This document shows, piece by piece, positions 1-8,387 of a DNA stretch of 64,000 nt (position 1 is the stretch's first letter; every line of letters begins with the position of its first letter). Position numbers and translations under genes: made by a program. Origin of the DNA: Desulfovibrio sp. JC022 (GTDB taxonomy: Bacteria; Desulfobacterota; Desulfovibrionia; Desulfovibrionales; Desulfovibrionaceae); assembly GCF_010470665.1 (NCBI RefSeq), contig NZ_VOPZ01000004.1, positions 345,240 to 409,239 on the forward strand. The letters run 5' to 3'. The notes under the pieces were generated by a model. It worked only from the letters and a program-made list of their open reading frames with translations. It searched no databases and was not told the origin of the DNA.

Positions 1-587
1 AGATCAACTTCATCAATAACCGGAGGCTGCGGTTCTTTTTTCACTACCTTTTTAGCAGCGGCCTTTTTCGCAGCAGCAGCTTTTTTACGGGCAGCTTCCT
101 TTGCCGCAGCCTTCTTGCGGGCAGCTTTTTGGCGAGCCGTTTTTTTACGTTCGGCTTCACGTTTGGCCTTTTCCTTGGGGGAACGCCATTTGGACCCGAT
201 AGGATCACGGAAAAATTCAATCTGCATCTGGCCGTTACCCGCCGGCATGCGGATAAAACCAAAACCGCTGGTCCGGGTTCCAATGGTGATGGAACTCGGA
301 CCCACTTTCAAAGATTTGACAATACGCAAAGAAGAAAGCGGTGCTGGAGTTGGAGCTTTTTCTCCTTTTAACGCATTTTTGGGAAAAGAAATGGTGATCT
401 GCTGCCGACCGGTACGGGTAACTTTGCCGGATAAGTTCTTCTGATCAAAGACAAGACGGATGGAATCCATGTCAGCCTTGGTATCGATAAAATACTCCAA
501 GGCATAACCCGGATGAGGGCAGGCCAGCCAAAAAATGGCTGCCAGAAAAAGGGTCCGGAAAACTCCGGTAAATCGGCTAAGCGTCAC
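1..587 (-). CDS. Exported Lys/Ala-rich hypothetical protein (3' end cut off by window edge)
   Basis: The frame is open from a GTG at 587 to the window edge, giving at least 195 residues with no stop. The N-terminus looks like a signal peptide (hydrophobic run LFLAAIFWLAC, likely cleavage after GYA near residue 31). A compact beta-rich stretch of about 100 residues follows, then from about residue 130 a highly charged tail built of repeated KKAAA/ARKKA units, followed by EPQPPVIDEVD. The tail resembles flexible periplasm-spanning linkers such as that of TolA, but this is only a compositional likeness. I do not recognise the family. The gene is incomplete, so any C-terminal domain lies outside the window. 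Confidence 0.6.
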   Translation of the reverse strand, partial: MTLSRFTGVFRTLFLAAIFWLACPHPGYALEYFIDTKADMDSIRLVFDQKNLSGKVTRTGRQQITISFPKNALKGEKAPTPAPLSSLRIVKSLKVGPSSITIGTRTSGFGFIRMPAGNGQMQIEFFRDPIGSKWRSPKEKAKREAERKKTARQKAARKKAAAKEAARKKAAAAKKAAAKKVVKKEPQPPVIDEVD

Positions 588-649
588 AATCAATTATCAC
601 TGCAATATTCTTGCCTACCCCTCACAAAACTCACACTTTTTTAAAATTT

Positions 650-1666
650 CTAAGTTTCCAGATTTCTTTTTTTGATCTTTTCAATAAGCGTGGTCCGCTT
701 GACTCCGAGAAGTTCAGCGGCTTTGTTCTTCACGCCACCGGCCTTTTCAAGGGCCTCGATCATAAGCCGGTCCTCGATCTTCTCCAGAAAATCCTTAAGT
801 CCTTTGGCTCCCTGCTCTTCCATATCTGCAAGGGTCGGCCAGTTGAACCCGGCGGGCTGCATAAGCTCGGCAACCTTTTTCTTCGGTTCCTTGCCCACGT
901 CCTTCCAGATTTTTTCCGGCAGGTCATCGGGAACTATCTCATCCTCATCACAAAGGATGCACATACGTTCCATAAAATTTTCAAGCTCACGGACATTACC
1001 GGGCCAAGTATAGGAAACCATCATATCCGCAGCATCAGGATCAACCTTCAACGGCTCCATTTCCTTGTCTTCACAAAAACGACCAAGAAAATGTTTTGCC
1101 AGCAAAAGCACATCCCCGCCCCTATCCCGTAACGGCGGCAAATGCATGGGGATTACATTGAGACGATAAAAAAGATCCTCGCGGAACCTTCCCGCGGCAA
1201 CCTCGGTTTCAAGATCACGGTTGGTTGCAGCCACGATGCGCACATCCACCTTTTTGATGGAAGTACCACCGACCCGCTCAATCTCCTTTTCCTGCAAGAC
1301 CCTTAAAATCTTGACCTGAAGACTGAGGTCCATTTCCCCGATTTCATCAAGGAAGATGGTCCCGCCGTCAGCCAGCTCAAAACGGCCCGGACGGGAACGT
1401 ACCGCATGGGTAAATGCCCCCTTCTCGTGCCCGAAAAGTTCCGATTCCAGCAATTCCTTGGGGATAGCCCCGCAGTTTACCGGAACAAAAGGTTTTTCCT
1501 TGCGTTTACTGTTGCGGTGCAAAGCACGCACAAGCAGTTCTTTACCCGTGCCGGATTCCCCGGTGACCAGCACGGTACTGTCTGTCGGCGCCACCTTTGC
1601 GAGAATCGCAAAGACCTCCTTAAGCGCAGGACTGTTTCCAATTATACCACCTAAATTAAGAGCCAT
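650..1666 (-). CDS. Sigma-54-dependent AAA+ transcriptional activator, no receiver domain
   Basis: A 338-residue bacterial enhancer-binding protein. The AAA+ domain begins almost at the N-terminus: Walker A GESGTGKE at 36-43, the sigma-54 contact loop at 83-88, Walker B FLDEIG near 105-110. A Fis-type helix-turn-helix closes the protein ([21 protein letters not shown]). The contact loop reads GAFTHA where most members have GAFTGA. There is no N-terminal receiver, GAF or PAS domain, so it is built like PspF and must be controlled by a partner or by its level. The AAA+ and HTH sequences resemble the FlrA/FleQ group of flagellar regulators, which would fit the sigma-54 promoter in front of flagellin at 23.2 kb, but the link is inference. 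The start is supported by GGGAGG eight bases upstream. Confidence 0.9.
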   Translation of the reverse strand: MALNLGGIIGNSPALKEVFAILAKVAPTDSTVLVTGESGTGKELLVRALHRNSKRKEKPFVPVNCGAIPKELLESELFGHEKGAFTHAVRSRPGRFELADGGTIFLDEIGEMDLSLQVKILRVLQEKEIERVGGTSIKKVDVRIVAATNRDLETEVAAGRFREDLFYRLNVIPMHLPPLRDRGGDVLLLAKHFLGRFCEDKEMEPLKVDPDAADMMVSYTWPGNVRELENFMERMCILCDEDEIVPDDLPEKIWKDVGKEPKKKVAELMQPAGFNWPTLADMEEQGAKGLKDFLEKIEDRLMIEALEKAGGVKNKAAELLGVKRTTLIEKIKKRNLET

Positions 1667-1869
1667 TCGGCCTCCCGAAAAATTCTAGTCCGGGGAACTT
1701 TTTCGTTTTGTTCCACCTTGTACGGACTGCCCCATCATATAAATATGGGTCAACCTTACACATTCACTGTCAATGAAATGACACAAAGTCAATAAGCAAT
1801 TAATTTTTTCTTGCAAAAATCAATTAAAAAACAGTCGAATATCCTGATTTTGTGCTTCATGAACAAAAT

Positions 1870-3279
1870 TTACTCCATATCTTCCAATTCCCTGCCTTTG
1901 GTTTCCCGAACCAAAAACAAAACAAACAGAAAAGAAACAGCCGCAAAAAAAGCATAAATGGAGTAGGTAACCCCCAATCCGACCCGGTTAACAAGCGAAG
2001 GAAAAGAAGCTGAAACAATAAAGTTTGCCACCCACTGGGCTCCCGCGCCAAGAGCAAGGGCCGAGGCACGGATACGGTTGTTGAACATCTCGCCTAGCAA
2101 CACCCAGACTATCGGCCCCCATGAAAAACCAAAACAGAATACATAAAGATTGGCAGAATAAAGTGCGGTGGTGGCAGAAGTCCCGCTCAAAACCGGATGT
2201 CCTGCTGCATCAAGCGGTGCATGCCCGAACAGGTAAGCCAAAATCCCAAGGGTAACCAACATCCCGGCAGAACCGGCCAAAAGCAGCGGCTTGCGTCCCA
2301 CCCGGTCGATCAAAGCAATAGCAACCAACGTGGTAACGATGTTCACAACTCCGGTAATCACCGTAATCCACAAAGAATTTTCTTCGGAAAACCCCACACT
2401 GCGCCAAAGCATGGAGCCGTAGTAAAAAATTACGTTGATACCTACAAATTGCTGCAAAACAGACAGCCCCAAACCAATCCAGACAATGGGCTTAAAGCCG
2501 AACTTTCCCTTGATTGCCGCGAACGAAGCCCTGCTTTCATCTTTTAGGGTAAGCTTGATCTCCTCAATTTTCTCCAGAACACTCTCACCGAGGACCCGCC
2601 CCAGAATCCGCTCAGCCTCATCTTCCCGTCCGGTGCCGATCAGATAACGAGGTGATTCCGGGATCATCAGGGCCGCAAAACCATACAGCAACGCAGGCGG
2701 AACCTCGGCCCAGAACATCCAACGCCAGGTTTCAAAACCGAACCAGAGCACATTATCCGCCGATCCCCCGGCAATGCCCACCAGCATATAATTACTGAGC
2801 ATAGCCACAAAAATACCCACCACAATGGCAAGCTGCTGCAATGAACCGAAGCTTCCGCGCAGGTTTGCCGGAGAAATTTCCGCGATGTAAGCCGGGGTAA
2901 TGGCACTGGCAAGACCGATGCCCACCCCGCCGAGGAAACGCCAGAAAATAAAATCCCAGACGCTGACCGGAAAACCGGCCCCGATTCCGCTGATGGTAAA
3001 TAAAAATGCGGCAATCAACATGGGTTTGATACGTCCGTATCGATCCGAAACAGGCCCTGAAAGCAAAGCACCGATGGCGGACCCGATAAGCGCAAGCGAC
3101 ACAGACATCCCCACCAACACCGGGCCGACCTTGAAATGATCACCCAGCGCAACCACCGCGCCGTTTATTACAGCAGTATCAAAGCCGAAGAGAAAGCCGC
3201 CGAGTGCTGCGGCAGCGGAAATAAGCAGGACGAATATTACAGATGCAGATTGTTTGGTGGCGGGAGTAGGGCTGGTCAT
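1870..3279 (-). CDS. MFS sugar porter (XylE/GalP-like sugar:H+ symporter)
   Basis: A 469-residue, 12-helix major facilitator protein of the sugar porter family, predicted to import a monosaccharide with protons across the inner membrane. Family signatures visible are the N-terminal GFLFGFDTAVING, the loop motif with DRYGR, IPESPRYL after helix 6, the QQFVGINVIFYYG segment in helix 7, DRVGRKPLLL, and the C-terminal VRETKGRELEDME. I placed the start at 3279 rather than at an upstream ATG because GAGG lies six bases before this ATG and the shorter protein begins like its relatives. The gene stands alone; the substrate cannot be told from sequence. Confidence 0.88.
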   Translation of the reverse strand: MTSPTPATKQSASVIFVLLISAAAALGGFLFGFDTAVINGAVVALGDHFKVGPVLVGMSVSLALIGSAIGALLSGPVSDRYGRIKPMLIAAFLFTISGIGAGFPVSVWDFIFWRFLGGVGIGLASAITPAYIAEISPANLRGSFGSLQQLAIVVGIFVAMLSNYMLVGIAGGSADNVLWFGFETWRWMFWAEVPPALLYGFAALMIPESPRYLIGTGREDEAERILGRVLGESVLEKIEEIKLTLKDESRASFAAIKGKFGFKPIVWIGLGLSVLQQFVGINVIFYYGSMLWRSVGFSEENSLWITVITGVVNIVTTLVAIALIDRVGRKPLLLAGSAGMLVTLGILAYLFGHAPLDAAGHPVLSGTSATTALYSANLYVFCFGFSWGPIVWVLLGEMFNNRIRASALALGAGAQWVANFIVSASFPSLVNRVGLGVTYSIYAFFAAVSFLFVLFLVRETKGRELEDME

Positions 3280-3415
3280 AAAGGTCCTCACACAGATAAA
3301 TTGTAATTCAACATTGAAGAACACGGATCACAATATAATTCGGTAACATACTCAGCAACGTGTGTCATTTCAAAATGGTTAAATTGCTTTTGACCTGACA
3401 GCACCTTGACCAGAC

Positions 3416-3440
3416 CTTAATTAAGACCTAAATTAAGACC
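3416..3440 (+). promoter_or_regulatory. Candidate operator of the Phd/RelE-type module
   Basis: A perfect 10-base palindrome, CTTAATTAAG (3416-3425), is followed by a direct repeat of its right half, AATTAAGACC (3431-3440). The site lies 34 bases before the antitoxin start, where antitoxins of this class usually bind to repress their own operon. Confidence 0.4.
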
Positions 3441-3473
3441 GGAATAAAGATTTAAAAAACACAGGAAAACATC

Positions 3474-3755
3474 ATGAAATTATCAGAACAGGTCAAGCCC
3501 ATCAGCTACTTGAAAAACAACACTTCCAAAGTTTTCAAAGAAGTACGCGAAAAACGTGAGCCTTATTTTATCACCCAAAACGGGGAAGCCAAGGTGGTTG
3601 TACAGGATATCCGTGACTACGAAAAAACACAGGAAACTCTTGCTCTGCTCAAAATACTCGCTCACGGCGAAAAGCAGTTCGCTGAAGGAAAATACGTTGA
3701 TGCAGATGTTGCTTTCAGCCAATTAAGAGAAGAGTTGGAACAAGATGAAAGTTAG
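3474..3755 (+). CDS. Antitoxin, Phd/YefM family
   Basis: A 93-residue antitoxin of the Phd/YefM type. The N-terminal half carries the family pattern: an opening on KPISYLKNN, then a basic helix, then FITQNGEAKVVVQD, which forms the DNA-binding dimer. The charged C-terminal half (EKTQETLALLKILAHGEKQ onward) would wrap the toxin. It overlaps the toxin gene by 11 bases, so the two are translationally coupled, antitoxin first. AGGAA precedes the ATG. Expected to repress its own promoter at the palindrome just upstream. Confidence 0.88.
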   Translation: MKLSEQVKPISYLKNNTSKVFKEVREKREPYFITQNGEAKVVVQDIRDYEKTQETLALLKILAHGEKQFAEGKYVDADVAFSQLREELEQDES

Positions 3756-4062
3756 ACTGACTGAGGCAGCAAATCAGGATTTGCAGGATATTGTTCACTA
3801 CATCAAACAAAATGATTGCAAAGAGCAGGCAAATAAAATTCTCGATAGACTGGAAAACTCACTCTACAGCCTGCAACAACTCCCAAGCCGAGGAGTCCGC
3901 GTTCGGGAGTTATTTGAATTTGGCCTAAATGTTTATAGAGAAATTTTCTGCGATTGTTACCGAATCATATACAAAGTAAACGCTGAAACGGTTCGCGTAT
4001 ATTTAATTGTCGACAAACGCCGCGACCTTGTTCCTTTGCTGACTCAAAGACTTATAGACTAA
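3745..4062 (+). CDS. Toxin, RelE/ParE superfamily
   Basis: A 105-residue toxin of the RelE/ParE fold. It shows the opening beta strand and helix (MKVRLTEAANQDLQDIVHYI), a central helical segment, and the C-terminal strand run with YRIIYKV and VYLIVDKRRD. RelE members cut mRNA at the ribosome and ParE members poison gyrase; the sequence does not decide which. It is the second gene of the operon and overlaps the antitoxin, as is usual for Phd/YefM-RelE pairs. Confidence 0.87.
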   Translation: MKVRLTEAANQDLQDIVHYIKQNDCKEQANKILDRLENSLYSLQQLPSRGVRVRELFEFGLNVYREIFCDCYRIIYKVNAETVRVYLIVDKRRDLVPLLTQRLID

Positions 4063-4101
4063 AAAAAGGAGATACCGACCCAAAGTCAGTATCTCCTTTT
4101 T
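4063..4101. terminator. Bidirectional rho-independent terminator
   Basis: A 13-bp stem, AAAAAGGAGATAC (4063-4075) with GTATCTCCTTTTT (4089-4101), immediately follows the toxin stop codon and ends in a T run on both strands. It serves the toxin-antitoxin operon and perhaps the convergent flavoprotein gene. Confidence 0.8.
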
Positions 4102-4139
4102 CATGAGACAATTTTTATATCTAACGGCTATCCCAAACT

Positions 4140-4225
4140 ATTAAAAGTTTTTGGGATTCTTAAACCCTTTTGCAAAAGGGTTTAAGCCGCCGGAGGCGAA
4201 ATCAATTCATTCTTAAACGCGCGAA
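4140..4225 (-). repeat. Dispersed intergenic palindromic repeat, copy 1
   Basis: An approximately 85-base element containing a perfect 26-base palindrome (4160-4185, TTAAACCC arm, centre TTTTGCAAAA), then the short motif GCCGCCGGAGGC, then CGCGCGAAGCGC near the end. A second copy lies in inverted orientation at 54.1 kb with the same order of elements, and a relative with a different core lies at 15.1-15.3 kb. The palindrome sits at the 3' ends of two convergent genes and may also act as a terminator. Confidence 0.7.
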
Positions 4226-4233
4226 GCGCATCC

Positions 4234-5640
4234 CTACTTCTTAGCTCTAGCAGCAATCTCTTTAGCGGGAATAATACCGGTAGCGGAAGCGGAAACAATG
4301 TTTCCTGCCACACCGGGACCGTCACCGGCTACGAAGAGACCTTCAAGCGCGGTTTCAAGCTGATCGCTGGTTTCCACCTGAGTGGAGAAAAACTTGATTT
4401 CCGGTGCGTAGAGCAGAGTTTCCTCGTTGGCAACTCCGGGCACTACGTCGTTCAGCTTTTCAAGACCTTCGATGAGGTTACGCACGATACGCTCAGGCAG
4501 GGCCATGGCGATATCACCGCAGGTAACGTTTTTCATGGTCGGCTCAACAAAGCTGTTGCGTACGCGGTTCCATGTGGAACGACGACCGCGCTTAAGATCA
4601 CCGAAACGCTGAAGAATAGGTTTGCCGCCGCCAATGATGGTAGCGAGCTTACCGATGGATTCACCGTATGCCTGATTGTCGGTAACTGGCTCTTCAAGCA
4701 CAACCTTGGACAGGAAGGCGAAGTTGGTGTTCTCGGATTTTTTGTCCATGTAAGCGTGACCGTTTACGCAGACAAAATCCTGATAATTTTCAAGAGCTAC
4801 AAATCCGCCCTGATTGGTGCAGAAAGTACGCACCTGATCATCATAGGTGTTGGTACGAATAAAGAAAGTGGGATCGTAAATCACGGAACAAAGATCACGC
4901 ATGATATCGCCGTGGACTTCAACACGCACGCCAACCTCAATACCACGCTGAGTAATGGCAAGATCGTGCTTTTTAGCGACAGATCCCATCCATTCGGAAC
5001 CCACACGGCCCGGAGCGAGGATAACATTCTTGGCACGGTATTCATTCTTCTTAGTAACAACCCCGGCCAGTTCGCCATTCTCGATGAGGATATCATCTAC
5101 ATGCTCACCGGTACGGAAAGTCACACCCTTTTCCATGCAGTAGTCGGCCATTCCGGCAATGTGTCCGGGCAGGTTATCACTACCAAGGTGCTTCTGCTTG
5201 ATCAGCAGCAGGTCAATGCCGTTCTTAAGGGCATCCTTCCTGATATTCTTAGCCTCTTCCATGTCGGTGGGGTAAACCTGACCGTCCATGTTAAAGCGGT
5301 TGAAAATTTCTTCAGTTTCATCAATGAGGGCTTTAGCCTCGGAAACAGACATGAACTGGGTAAGGTCGGTCTTACCGAGTTTATGGATATAGTTGAGCTT
5401 ACCGTCGGAAAAAAGCCCAGCCCCGCCAACACCGGAAAGGATGTTGCAGGGTTTGCATTTAATGCATTCCTGATCCCCGGTTATGGGACAATGTCTTTTC
5501 AGGGACGCCTTTCCCTTTTCAATGACCAGAACATCAAGGTCGGTATTCTCGCCAAGGTAGTAGGCTGCGAAAAGGCCCGCAGGGCCGCCGCCGACAATAA
5601 TTACATCAAACTCTTTTTTCCCGTTCTCTTTCGGGCTCAT
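4234..5640 (-). CDS. FAD-dependent dehydrogenase of the COG2509 type
   Basis: A 468-residue flavoprotein. The N-terminal dinucleotide-binding motif VIIVGGGPAGLFAAYYL binds FAD. It is followed by a cysteine-rich stretch with CPITGDQECIKCKPC and by GVGGAGLFSDGKLN, a combination typical of the uncharacterised FAD-dependent dehydrogenases of COG2509. The C-terminal region GLFVAGDGPGVAGNIVSAS completes the FAD site. The cysteines could hold a metal or act in thiol redox chemistry; the substrate is unknown. The gene is divergent from an Rrf2 regulator, which suggests, but does not prove, redox or iron-sulfur control. GGAG precedes the ATG at good spacing. Confidence 0.85.
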   Translation of the reverse strand: MSPKENGKKEFDVIIVGGGPAGLFAAYYLGENTDLDVLVIEKGKASLKRHCPITGDQECIKCKPCNILSGVGGAGLFSDGKLNYIHKLGKTDLTQFMSVSEAKALIDETEEIFNRFNMDGQVYPTDMEEAKNIRKDALKNGIDLLLIKQKHLGSDNLPGHIAGMADYCMEKGVTFRTGEHVDDILIENGELAGVVTKKNEYRAKNVILAPGRVGSEWMGSVAKKHDLAITQRGIEVGVRVEVHGDIMRDLCSVIYDPTFFIRTNTYDDQVRTFCTNQGGFVALENYQDFVCVNGHAYMDKKSENTNFAFLSKVVLEEPVTDNQAYGESIGKLATIIGGGKPILQRFGDLKRGRRSTWNRVRNSFVEPTMKNVTCGDIAMALPERIVRNLIEGLEKLNDVVPGVANEETLLYAPEIKFFSTQVETSDQLETALEGLFVAGDGPGVAGNIVSASATGIIPAKEIAARAKK

Positions 5641-5817
5641 AATATACTCCAGATTGGTCTTTTTAGTCTGCCTTACACAACACGCGCAGACATGCCAATA
5701 TACGCTTTTAACCAGATATTTTCAAAAACACAACCTTTTATTATTCTTTTTCAAATCAAATGAAACATCAATATAAATAACATGTTAACTCGCACACAGC
5801 AAACAATCGGTTACTCT

Positions 5818-5872
5818 CGGAGCAATCCCTCTTGACCCGGAGCAATTACTTTTCTACATGGTTTATTAAACC
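5818..5872 (+). promoter_or_regulatory. Candidate rrf2 promoter with direct repeats and palindrome
   Basis: CGGAGCAAT occurs twice, at 5818-5826 and 5838-5846, exactly 20 bases apart, about two helical turns. Between and over them lies a possible promoter, TTGACC (5832-5837), 17 bases, TACATG (5855-5860). The palindrome GGTTTATTAAACC (5860-5872) follows. The cluster sits just before the Rrf2 gene and is a plausible autoregulatory region. Confidence 0.4.
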
Positions 5873-5886
5873 AAAAAGGAAAATTC

Positions 5887-6318
5887 ATGAGACTGACAAC
5901 CAGAAGCAGATACGGAACCAGAATGATACTTGATATCGCCATGCACTGTACATCAGGCCCGGTGCGTATCAGCGACATTGCCAGCCGACAGGGGCTTTCT
6001 ACAAAATATCTTGAAAAACTTATCCGTGAGTTGAAAAAGGCCGGCTTTATCTCCAGTAAGCGCGGGCCCGGCGGCGGCCATTCACTGGCTATGCCCCCGG
6101 AAGACATCACCGTAGGCGCGGTAGTCAGAAGCCTTGAAGGAGAAGCCGGACTGGTTGAATGCCTTGAAAACGATGAACTCTGCGGACGCATTGAAAACTG
6201 CCCTACCCGTGAAGTCTGGATTAAAGCCAGCAAAGCCATGTACGCAGCCCTTGACGAAATCTCCATCGCCGACCTGCTCAAAGAAGGTTCCTTCTGTATT
6301 AAGACCAATCCTTACTAG
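5887..6318 (+). CDS. Rrf2 family transcriptional regulator (IscR-like, with three cysteines)
   Basis: A 143-residue Rrf2 protein. It opens with the family's MRLTTRSRYGTRMILDIA, has a winged helix with a recognition helix around STKYLEKLIREL, a wing with SKRGPGGGHSLA, and three cysteines in LVECLENDELCGRIENC. Cysteines in this position hold a [2Fe-2S] cluster in IscR, RsrR and NsrR, so the protein probably senses iron-sulfur status, redox or NO; which one is not visible. No isc or suf genes are nearby. It faces a COG2509 flavoprotein across about 245 bp, the best candidate target besides its own gene. AAGGA precedes the ATG. Confidence 0.9.
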   Translation: MRLTTRSRYGTRMILDIAMHCTSGPVRISDIASRQGLSTKYLEKLIRELKKAGFISSKRGPGGGHSLAMPPEDITVGAVVRSLEGEAGLVECLENDELCGRIENCPTREVWIKASKAMYAALDEISIADLLKEGSFCIKTNPY

Positions 6319-6344
6319 CCTATCCTCCTGATAAAAACTTTTCC

Positions 6345-6374
6345 ACCCCTGATCCGTAGCTGCGGCTCAGGGGT
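6345..6374. terminator. Hairpin downstream of rrf2
   Basis: ACCCCTGA and TCAGGGGT form a stem with an additional partial pairing inside (GTAGC/GCGGC). There is no clear T run on the plus strand, so it is a weak terminator candidate for rrf2. Confidence 0.4.
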
Positions 6375-6480
6375 TGCCTATTGTTACGCACAAAGTTTTC
6401 CACAGATTGTTCGTAACTCCGCTAACGTCTCTCAACTAATTCCCTTGCATTTTGCCTGCACAATGCAGTAGCCTGCTTTC

Positions 6481-6930
6481 ATGATTTACAAACTAACCGT
6501 ACTTATTGTCATTATTTGTGCCGCAGCCCTCTTCACTGCCGCCCATTTTTCATCTCCCCCGGAAAACTTAGGCATAACCGGCGGCAACCTCTCGCTCTGC
6601 CCGAACAGCCCTAACTGTGTATCTTCACAAGAAAACGACAAAGAACATACGATCCAATCATTCAAAGCCAGTGGATCAAATAAGCAGGTTATGAAAAAAT
6701 TACGCACCTGCATCAAACAAATGGGCGGGAAAATCACCACCCGCAGCGGCCCATATCTGCACGCTGAATTCAGGAGCAAATGGTTCCGCTTTGTGGATGA
6801 CCTTGAGTGCATTTATAATGAAGCGGAAGGCAAAATTGATATCCGTTCCGCAGCACGGCTGGGTTATTCGGATTTCGGGGTGAACAAAAAGCGGGTTGAA
6901 GAATTACGCAGACTTTTTGAACAGGAATAA
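6481..6930 (+). CDS. DUF1499 family membrane-anchored or exported protein
   Basis: A 149-residue DUF1499 protein. One hydrophobic N-terminal segment (residues about 4-22) acts as signal or anchor. Two family motifs are present: LCPNSPNCVSSQ near residue 40 and the C-terminal RSAARLGYSDFGVNKKRVEELR. The function of the family is unknown. The gene is followed after 17 bases by the exported deiminase and probably shares its transcript. The Shine-Dalgarno sequence is poor. Confidence 0.85.
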   Translation: MIYKLTVLIVIICAAALFTAAHFSSPPENLGITGGNLSLCPNSPNCVSSQENDKEHTIQSFKASGSNKQVMKKLRTCIKQMGGKITTRSGPYLHAEFRSKWFRFVDDLECIYNEAEGKIDIRSAARLGYSDFGVNKKRVEELRRLFEQE

Positions 6931-6947
6931 AAACGGGAGTTCATACG

Positions 6948-8231
6948 ATGATGAAATATGGCAAATTAATTATTTTGCTTGCGGCAACATTTATCATTAG
7001 CTCGACAGCTGTATTCTCCGCGGAATGGAGATTCCCCGGCGAATTTGAAAAACAAGAACGTGTTTATCTCGGCTGGCTGAGCAAAGAATATGTAAAAGGA
7101 TACCACACCGACGATGTTTTGCTGGAAATTGCCAAAAACCTTGCTCCATATACCGACATCACCGTCTGTGTGCCCGGAGAAAACCAGCGCAAACATGTGC
7201 AGTCCCTGCTGAAAAAGAACAACCTGCCCATGGATAAAATTTCATTCCAGACTATCCCCTTCACCATGCTTTACTGGCGGGATTTCGGCCCTGTATTTAC
7301 CTTAAATAACCAGAACCAGAAAAGCATAGCCGACTTCGGATTTAATTGCTGGGGATACTTTCCGCAATCAGATATCCAGTCCCGGATAATGGAGCGAGTT
7401 GACCGTGATATGGCCAAGCAACTTAACCTCCCATCCAGAATGACCAGACTGGTCAGCGAAGGCGGCGACCGGGAGCTTAACGGCAAGGGCACCATACTGG
7501 TCACCGAAGCCTGCGAATTTCAGCGCAATCCCAACCTTTCACGGGAAGATATTGAAGCGGAACTTAAGGAGATGCTGGGGGCAACCAACGTCATCTGGCT
7601 GAAAAGAGGAACTGTTGATGACGATGCATACAACGTGAGCACTCTGCCCGGACCGGAAGGCAAAGGGGTTGCTTACCGCAGCGGCGCGGCTAACAATCAC
7701 ATCGATGAATTTTGCCGTTTCGTAGCCCCGGACACAATCCTGCTGGCTGAGGTGAGTGAAGAAGAAGCGGCCCAAGGTCCGGTTGAGGCTGAGAACCGTC
7801 GCCGCATGGAAGAAAATTATCACATTCTGAAAAACGCAGTGGATCAGGACGGCAAGCCGTTCAAAATCATCCGCATTCCCATGCCGGAAACACTGTATTT
7901 TGAAATCACTCCGCAGGATGGAGCATACTACGGGCTGGTCTCGTTTCCCCGTTTTACAGACGGCACAGCTTTCCCGGTCGGCCAGCCGGTACAGATTGTC
8001 CCGGCCCAAAGCTATTGCAACTTCCTGATTTCCAACGGCGTAGTGCTGACCCAGAAATACTGGCATGAAGGGTTGCCTGAAAAAATAAAAAAACGCGACG
8101 CCGAAGCACTGGCAGTCCTGAAAAAGACCTTTCCCAACCACAAAGTCGTTACGATCAACACCCTCGCAATAAATTTCGGGGGCGGCGGAATCCACTGCTC
8201 CACGCAGCAAGAGCCGTATACAGGTAAGTAA
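6948..8231 (+). CDS. Exported agmatine deiminase / peptidyl-arginine deiminase family protein
   Basis: A 427-residue guanidino-group hydrolase of the agmatine deiminase/porphyromonas-type PAD family, which converts agmatine or arginine residues to carbamoyl products and ammonia. The catalytic set is visible: YWRDFGP near residue 110, the HIDEFCRF motif near 250, and the nucleophilic cysteine in GGGGIHCSTQQEP near the C-terminus. Unlike cytoplasmic AguA, it has a clear signal peptide (ILLAATFIISSTAVFSA, cleavage near residue 25), so it should act in the periplasm. Probable operon with the DUF1499 gene; a strong terminator follows. GGGAG precedes the start; the second of two adjacent ATGs is possible. 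Substrate (agmatine or protein arginine) is not settled by sequence. Confidence 0.87.
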   Translation: MMKYGKLIILLAATFIISSTAVFSAEWRFPGEFEKQERVYLGWLSKEYVKGYHTDDVLLEIAKNLAPYTDITVCVPGENQRKHVQSLLKKNNLPMDKISFQTIPFTMLYWRDFGPVFTLNNQNQKSIADFGFNCWGYFPQSDIQSRIMERVDRDMAKQLNLPSRMTRLVSEGGDRELNGKGTILVTEACEFQRNPNLSREDIEAELKEMLGATNVIWLKRGTVDDDAYNVSTLPGPEGKGVAYRSGAANNHIDEFCRFVAPDTILLAEVSEEEAAQGPVEAENRRRMEENYHILKNAVDQDGKPFKIIRIPMPETLYFEITPQDGAYYGLVSFPRFTDGTAFPVGQPVQIVPAQSYCNFLISNGVVLTQKYWHEGLPEKIKKRDAEALAVLKKTFPNHKVVTINTLAINFGGGGIHCSTQQEPYTGK

Positions 8232-8234
8232 ATC

Positions 8235-8273
8235 AAAAAAACTCCCGCCGGAAAATCCAGCGGGAGTTTTTTT
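8235..8273 (+). terminator. Rho-independent terminator after the deiminase gene
   Basis: ACTCCCGC (8241-8248) pairs with GCGGGAGT (8260-8267), with A and T runs on the two sides. Confidence 0.85.
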
Positions 8274-8387
8274 ATCACTCAAAGTGTCGCCGCAATCGCT
8301 CAATCCATTCGGTAAGCAACTGCGGCTGTCGGCGGAGATCAGGTGGGGAAGATTCCCCTCTGCCTCCTTACTTATAATAGTAAGCAC

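Noticed and set aside
4756..5763. Long open frame opposite the COG2509 flavoprotein gene
   Set aside because: No motifs and no ribosome site; the minus-strand gene has clear FAD motifs.
8274..8387. Possible small gene or RNA downstream of folE2
   Set aside because: There is a minor dyad (CTTAC/GTAAG) and a purine-rich stretch like a ribosome site, but no start codon follows on the minus strand.
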